Of a stretch of DNA of 64,000 nt, positions 58,686-64,000 are shown piece by piece. The notes under the pieces are model-generated. The model was not told the DNA's origin and ran no database searches. It was given only the letters and a program-made list of their open reading frames with translations. The position numbers and the translations under genes are program-made. Each line of letters begins with the position of its first letter. The stretch's first letter is position 1. The stretch is from Linnemannia elongata. Its lineage: Eukaryota > Mortierellomycota > Mortierellomycetes > Mortierellales > Mortierellaceae. The DNA lies in the NCBI GenBank assembly GCA_036320915.1, contig JAXBDG010000002.1:3190001-3254000 (forward strand), in the 5' to 3' direction.

Positions 58686-58690
58686 AAAAA
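58616..58690. repeat. (GAAA)n microsatellite, about 18 units
   Basis: Perfect tetranucleotide array of about 75 bp between NAA40 and BEM1; likely length-polymorphic. Confidence 0.95.
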
Positions 58691-60289
58691 TTACTCTGAA
58701 TGCACGCGTCGCCTCCCCGTAACGAGATTAGGGGGTTAAGAAAGGAGGCAACAAGGGGGGATAGCGTGATGAATGCGACCAGTGGGAGACTATAAACGAG
58801 GTCATTAAAGTTAACGACTGGCTGGACTGCTAGTCATCCCCCTTGCTTGCCTGCGCAACAGGCGACGTTTTTTGTGTTCATTAATGCACTTTCTATTCTT
58901 CGTTCAATTGAGTCAGTTCTCATTGCCTTCTACCGCTTTTTTGTACTTTGCCATCAATCAAATGAACGTGAGCTGCCAGAACGACCACGCGTTAGTCTCA
59001 TCCCCCCCTTTTTGTTAATAAAAAAAACAAACGCCCGTCTCTGTTACCGGCAGTAAGCTAGAAAGAAAAAGGTTGCTAATGAAACGACGTACAGCCGATG
59101 TTACAGTATTTTTTTTTTCCCTTTGCAGTACAGGTGGTGGTTGCGCCATTTTGAATGGTCCGAGTCCAGACTTTCACACACACTCATCAACATCAAACAC
59201 AATATGCGGGCTAAGGGCAGTGCCAGTGCCAATTGAAGAAAATGATAATGCTTTGGTTGAATTTTTTTTTCGATTGTTGTTGTTTTGTGATATTGGTGTT
59301 GATGGGGTGGGCAGGGGAACTCCCTTGCACTCATTTACAACCTTGTCTTTTGTGTGAGAGCACCGTCGACAAACAAATAAAGATGGAGGAGACAAATGGA
59401 TGAGGATAAGGATGTTTAATTGGCTGTTGACGATGATGCCTTCAGAGTCCGTGTATGTGTCTGTGTCTATGTCTGTGTCTGTGTGAATGTGAATGTGAAG
59501 AGTGAGTGAGCGAGAAAAAGCTCTTTTGGAGACACAAAGAAAAGCAATTGTTGGACGTAAGTTGAGCCATAAGGAAGGAAGGAAGGAAGGAAGGAAGGAG
59601 GGAAGGAGAGAAGGAAGAATGGGTAGATGGAATCAAATAGAAAACGAGAGCACCTTGTTGAACTTGAAGAACAAGGAGGGGGATGGATGGGGAAAGAGGC
59701 AAGAAAAAGAAGAGAAGCGAAGGGAAGAAGAGACGTACAGAAGCATGGATGATGGAGAGATAATCGACTTGTTCCATGGGTGGGCATCGATTGAGATCCG
59801 CGGGAATATCGCTGCAGGTTCTGCAACAACAACAACAACAACAACAACGAGGGAAAAAAAAATAGAGCGACGACGTCTTGCTTGTTTCATGGCGCCCCTC
59901 TCCCTTGACTTTAATAGACTCTTTTTTTTTTTTATACATTATATGGCGCACTTGCCACTCTTTGACTCGGGTCAAGCTCAGCTGTGGCCCCGTCCTTCGT
60001 GACCATGTCCTCTTGTTAATCTCTCTTCTGGCTTTTACTCACTTTTCACGACTAGAAGGCGAGTGAAGAAATTTTAGAGGTGAAGCGAAGGTGGGAGTGA
60101 AATGAACAATGAGTACCGAACGAACGCTGAATGAGGTGACCCATCAGCCACAGGCAGTTGAGTTGGGGTTGATGGCAAGTGTTGGCTTGGTTGTGTGGGT
60201 GGGTGGGTGTATGTGAAATCGTTTCCCTCCCTTGTCTCGTGCGGATAAGCAAACCCAAACCAACAAAAGGCAACGAACGAGCTGCTGTT

Positions 60290-60772
60290 GTTTTTTTTTC
60301 CCTCCCTTTTTTTTTCCTCCCTTTCTTCCCTTTTCCCTTTCTTCGTTCGTCTTCCTCTTCCTCTTCTTCCTCTTTATCCTTTCCCTTTGTCTCCTTCTTC
60401 GCTCCCCTCGCTCTATTTTCTCTCTCTCACACTCTCCTCCTCTTCCTTCTTACTCCTTTCTCTTTTCTTTTTTTCACTTCCCTCCCTTTTTTACTTCACT
60501 CTTCACTCACTTTTCTTACTTAAAACTTATTTCTCTGCCTTCCTATTCCATCTTTTTCACACACATACACATACACACACCTACACACTCACTCACACTC
60601 ACACACACACATACACGCCTCCTTCCATCCTCTTCCTCACCTCCTCACCTCCTCACCTGTACAGCCTCACTCTCTTCACCCTTCAATACCCAACCTCGCC
60701 ATCACCTATTTCACACACATACCCTCATCCCTCTTTTAAACCCAAAACTAAACAAGGCGTAGAAACACAACG
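60290..60772 (+). promoter_or_regulatory. Pyrimidine-rich BEM1 leader/promoter with CA repeats
   Basis: Nearly 500 bp with almost pure C/T on the plus strand (60290-60550), then ACAC/CTCAC repeats (60560-60620) and C/T/A sequence up to the BEM1 ATG. It exaggerates the CT-rich leader pattern of other genes in this window. Frames within it (for example 60232-60857) are products of this composition. Confidence 0.55.
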
Positions 60773-60775
60773 TTC

Positions 60776-63359
60776 ATGTCAAACCTCCGACGCTCTCTCC
60801 AGAACAAGGCAAGCAACGGCGGTCTCTCCCCTACACGTTCCCCCGCAGTCGCCATGACCCCACCCCGCAAGGTTATCAAGGCTCTTTACGACTATAACTC
60901 TCAACAGACCCAAGAACTTTCCTTCTCCAAAGGCGACTTTTTCCACGTCGTTGGCAACGAGGACGACGAGGACTGGTACGAGGCCTGCAACCCCATCACA
61001 GGCGCCAGGGGCTTTGTCCCCGTCACCTACTTTCAGTCCCTCGAAAAGTCTGGCGCCTCCGGTCCACCTCAAAGGCGTCAAAGGAACAGCAACCAGAGCT
61101 TCGAAGACACTGGCAACGATTCCGGCTCCTTTACCGATCCTTCTCCTCACCATTACCAACAACAACAACAACAGCAGTATCAGCAGAACGGACATTATCA
61201 GCACAGTCATTCTCTCTCAAACGGTGGTGGCGTCGTCGGTGGTCTCTCCTCTGCTTCTTCACCAGCAATGTCTCAAAAAGCCGCCTCCTCTCCTACCCTT
61301 CCAAAGTGTCAGCCCCTGTATGGCATTGTCTTGTACGATTTTGGTGCCGAGAGAGCGGATGAGCTCGACTGCAAGGTGGGCGATGCGATCCTGGTCATTG
61401 CCCAATCGAACGAGGAATGGTATGTCGCCAAGCCGATTGGACGTCTGGGCGGTCCTGGGCTCATCCCTGTGAGCTTTGTTGAGATCCGAGATATGGTGAC
61501 TGGAAAGGCTATCAACGTCCCTGAGATGCTTCGACAGACTGGAACGGCCATCCCGCGTGTGGAAGAGTGGAAGAAGCAGACACTGGAGTACAAAGCCAAC
61601 AGTATTCCTCTCGGACGCATCGACGACCTGCAACAACAACAGCCACCACAGCAACAACAACAACATGCACCAATTCAACAGCAAGTTCAGCAGCAACAGC
61701 AGTCTTCTCATGCCACGGGGCAAATGCACCCGCAACACTTTATTCAGCAACAGCAACAACAACAACAGAGTGGTGGACCAACGATTCAGCAGCTCAAGAA
61801 CAAAATGTCTAGAGGCGACCTCAAATCTCAGCAGAGCACGAGGGATCTGGGAGTAAGGAGGAGACCATCTCAAGAGGATATTGGCCGTCGCGTGGTAAGA
61901 AGTTTTTTCAATTTGCTTTGTAACCTGTTTACGTGGTCAAAACATTCATGCTCTCGCATGTGTTTATGTTTTTTTTCCCCTCTCCCTGTACCACTGCACT
62001 CTCAGTTTGCCTGTTTCTCCATTTCAACCTCTTTTTTGGCTGTTCAATGCAAGAAGTGAAGAAGGAAGGGTGGAAACGGTGACAATTGAGCGTTTGTTCA
62101 TCCGTGGATATGGTCATCACGACATCTTCGTACTTTGTTTTTGTATGCATCGACCACATCCACATTGACTCCGTCCCGCGCTCTTTTTCTCCTCGGCGCT
62201 AATATTCTGGCACACCACCACTACCCAGCCCGCCCTTTTCCTGCATTCGTACCTGTGGGCTTACGTGATAAAGTGCTCTTATTTTGATATGCACCACTTA
62301 CCCAAAACCCCTCTCTGTCTGTCCGTCAAATAGGATTCTTCCAACGGAGCAATGGCTCCACTGGGCTCTGCTCGATCTCACCACAACGACGCATACGACG
62401 CATACGACGACAACAATGGCCATGCAGACCACCCAAGTCGCATCATCAACGCCTCGGTCGAGTCATTCCACCATGAAGACGACCAGTATTGGTTCACTGT
62501 TCGCGTCGAATTGGCCTCAGGCGCTAGTCGAAACCTCTTCCGACTGTACGAAGACTTTTACGACTTTCACATTGCCCTTCTGGAAGAGTTCCCGGTCGAG
62601 TCTGGACGTGTGGGCGATCAGCCTCGGATCCTGCCCTTCATGCCAATTCCCTTGCAGGTTGTAACGGATACAGTCTCTGCTTCTCGAAGGGCAGATCTGG
62701 ATGGCTATGTCCAGGACCTATGCAAGTTACCATCGAGGATTACGCAGCACCGTCTGGTGGATCAGTTATTTGCAGTCAGAGAAGGAGATACGGAGACACC
62801 CGCAGGCTCTGCGAATGGAAACGGACATGGAAACGGCACCTCTGTCTCTGGAGGACCCATTTCGCCTTCGTTGGGTCGGTCTGGTCACAGCAACGGATCT
62901 TCACTGCCTAGCAATGTTCGGGAACAGGAGCGACGGACCTCGCCGGCGGCCAATGGAGGAGGAACGCGCGGGGTCTTTGCTGCCAGGAATCCGGCTCAAC
63001 GCAGTTATGGCGATGATTCGCCCTCGGGAGGCGCGTCGCCTAGTATGCGCTCACAGGCACAGTTCCCTGGTACTAATAATGGCCCATCGGTAGGAGTTGG
63101 GGGACTGAGTGGATCTGCGTCTTCGGAAGAGATGATCAAGATCAAAATATCGTACCACGAAGACATTATGGCGATGAGGATACCGGTATCGATCTCGTTC
63201 CGGTCGCTGCAACAAAAGATCTTTGAGCGTCTGCATTCAGATCACAAAGACCTTAGCTACCGAGACGACCGTGGCGACTTTGCGACGATCCAGAACGATG
63301 GCGATGTCCGAGACGCCATTGACCGCAGTGGCGGCAAGTTGATGATTTATGTTGACTAG
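60776..63359 (+). CDS. BEM1: Bem1-type polarity scaffold (SH3-SH3-PX-PB1)
   Basis: Scaffold that brings Cdc24, Cdc42 and PAK kinases together at sites of polarised growth. Two exons (60776-61894, 62334-63359) sum to 2145 nt, 714 aa. SH3-1 is at about 31-95 (KALYDYNSQQTQELSFSKGD, EDWYEACN, GFVPVTYF). SH3-2 is at about 180-240 (GIVLYDFGAERADELDCKVGD, EEWYVAKP, GLIPVSFVEI). The PX domain is at about 403-525 (WFTVRVEL, NLFRLYEDFYDFHIALLEEFP, LPFMPIPLQVV). PB1 is at about 641-714 (IKIKISYHEDIMAMRIP, FATIQNDGDVRDAI). Domain order equals yeast Bem1 (551 aa); extra length comes from Q-rich linkers around 290-345. The PB1 domain would bind Cdc24. The single 439-nt intron separates the SH3 half from the PX-PB1 half. 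Confidence 0.95.
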
Positions 63360-63473
63360 CATTCTACCACACATTATCATCCATAGCCTTTCATGAGAGA
63401 ATAACACGCACGCATACATCTACATCCTACCCTATTCAACACCTGTTCACACCTTTTCATACATCATTTGAAT

Positions 63474-63479
63474 AATAAA
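63474..63479 (+). terminator. Poly(A) signal of BEM1
   Basis: AATAAA 115 bases after the BEM1 stop, in the 205-bp gap before the convergent GWT1 stop. Confidence 0.5.
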
Positions 63480-63564
63480 AAAATACTCATGTCTTTCATT
63501 GTCAGTGTCAATGATAATAAAATGGTGTTGTTGAAATATCTAAGTCTAAACAAGAGCATCCCCT

Positions 63565-64000
63565 TCAAAGCTTCAACTTCCATCCCTGTACATTCCAAGT
63601 CCAGGCCAACCCCGTAACAGCCGCAATATAAGCTGTCAAGATCCCCAACGCCTGCAAGTTGGGTGTATAAAGCGTCTTGACAGTCATATTCACCAACCCC
63701 GTCATCACATTCGCGACCAAGAAAACCGCCAGTCCGTTCTTGTTCACAGCTTCCAGGAGCGGTGGGCAAGACAGTGGAGGGAGTTGGACGGTTGCGGCGA
63801 CGACGCGTTTTTTGCTGCTACCGGAGGAGGCGGTGGAGAGGTTTGCCTTTGCTTGTGCACGGGCGATGGCGAGGGCGGAGGGTTCGTTGATGGTGATTGC
63901 GATCTCTGCGAGGAGGAAGCAGAGGATGTATCCTGTGTTAAAGGTGATGACCCAGAAGAAGTAGGATAAGTTTGCCTATTTGAGCGAAATGAGGGTGAGA
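63565..64000 (-). CDS. GWT1: GPI-anchored wall transfer protein Gwt1 (inositol acyltransferase), C-terminal part
   Basis: Acylates the inositol of GlcN-PI in the ER membrane, an early step of GPI-anchor synthesis. Only the last exon (63975-63565, 136 codons plus stop) and the beginning of the preceding intron lie in the window; the gene continues past the right edge. The exon reads ANLSYFFWVITFNTGYILCFLL (membrane helix), then a variable Ala/Ser/Lys segment, then EAVNKNGLAVFLVANVMTGLVNMTVKT, the strongly conserved end of Gwt1/PIG-W, and two closing hydrophobic segments before TGA. The protein ends in KLKL. It is convergent with BEM1. Confidence 0.92.

Larger units (their letters stand above)
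58365..60775. other. Intergenic region upstream of BEM1
   Basis: 2.4 kb with a GAAA repeat (58616-58690), GGAA repeats (59572-59615), T-runs and, at its right end, the long pyrimidine-rich BEM1 leader. Frames here are low-complexity; no gene or RNA recognised. Confidence 0.55.

Noticed and set aside
60232..60857. Overlapping plus-strand frames of 114-189 aa before BEM1
   Set aside because: Pure products of the polypyrimidine and ACAC tracts; they overlap the BEM1 start in other frames.

Overview
The window is nuclear DNA of a filamentous or early-diverging fungus. Genes are compact and intron-rich, with short GT-AG introns (about 90-440 nt), pyrimidine-rich leaders, many microsatellites and homopolymer runs, and glutamine-rich proteins. 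The gene content fits Mucoromycota, most plausibly a Mortierella-type fungus; that placement is inference from gene style, not a database match. I saw no virus, transposon, CRISPR array, rRNA or tRNA gene.

Left part (1-19 kb): a short hypothetical gene (481-1140); CDC6, the replication licensing ATPase (4068-7000, minus); TRP2, anthranilate synthase component I (7601-9566, minus) with a perfect Gcn4-type TGAGTCA upstream; ribosomal protein eL43 (from 10286, minus); a frame-broken remnant with a good promoter (12352-12517); a TauD/JLP1-type dioxygenase (12843-14042, minus); and, after a 3-kb gap, a divergent Dal5-family MFS permease (17027-19038). The last two look like a sulfonate uptake and degradation pair.

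Middle (19-43 kb): a Cid1-type terminal nucleotidyltransferase with a long Q-rich N-terminus (19171-22484, minus); a head-to-tail array of three six-exon aldonolactone-oxidase-like flavoenzyme copies. Copy A is complete except for one TGA codon, copy B is ruined by a deletion and frameshifts, copy C is intact. Then COX13 (30670-31585, minus) diverging from BRX1 (31960-33265); a WDR91 homologue (33396-37033, minus); the phosphorelay protein YPD1 (37351-39635, minus); and an Atf1/ATF2-type bZIP factor (41047-42791, minus). YPD1 and Atf1-type factors belong to the same stress-MAPK route.

Right part (43-64 kb): about 9.1 kb without a convincing gene, full of simple repeats; a Ras-GEF protein (51901-55334, minus); NAA40/NatD, a histone N-terminal acetyltransferase (56510-58364); BEM1, the polarity scaffold SH3-SH3-PX-PB1 (60776-63359); and the C-terminal exon of GWT1, a GPI-anchor acyltransferase, running off the right edge (63565 onward, minus).

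Gene models were assembled by hand. For every multi-exon protein-coding gene except eL43, exon lengths sum to whole codons and each splice junction keeps the frame and matches the remembered family sequence. No novel defence or mobile system is evident. The most unusual items are the decaying flavoenzyme array, the putative sulfonate pair, and several stop-free intronic reading frames that could yield isoforms.
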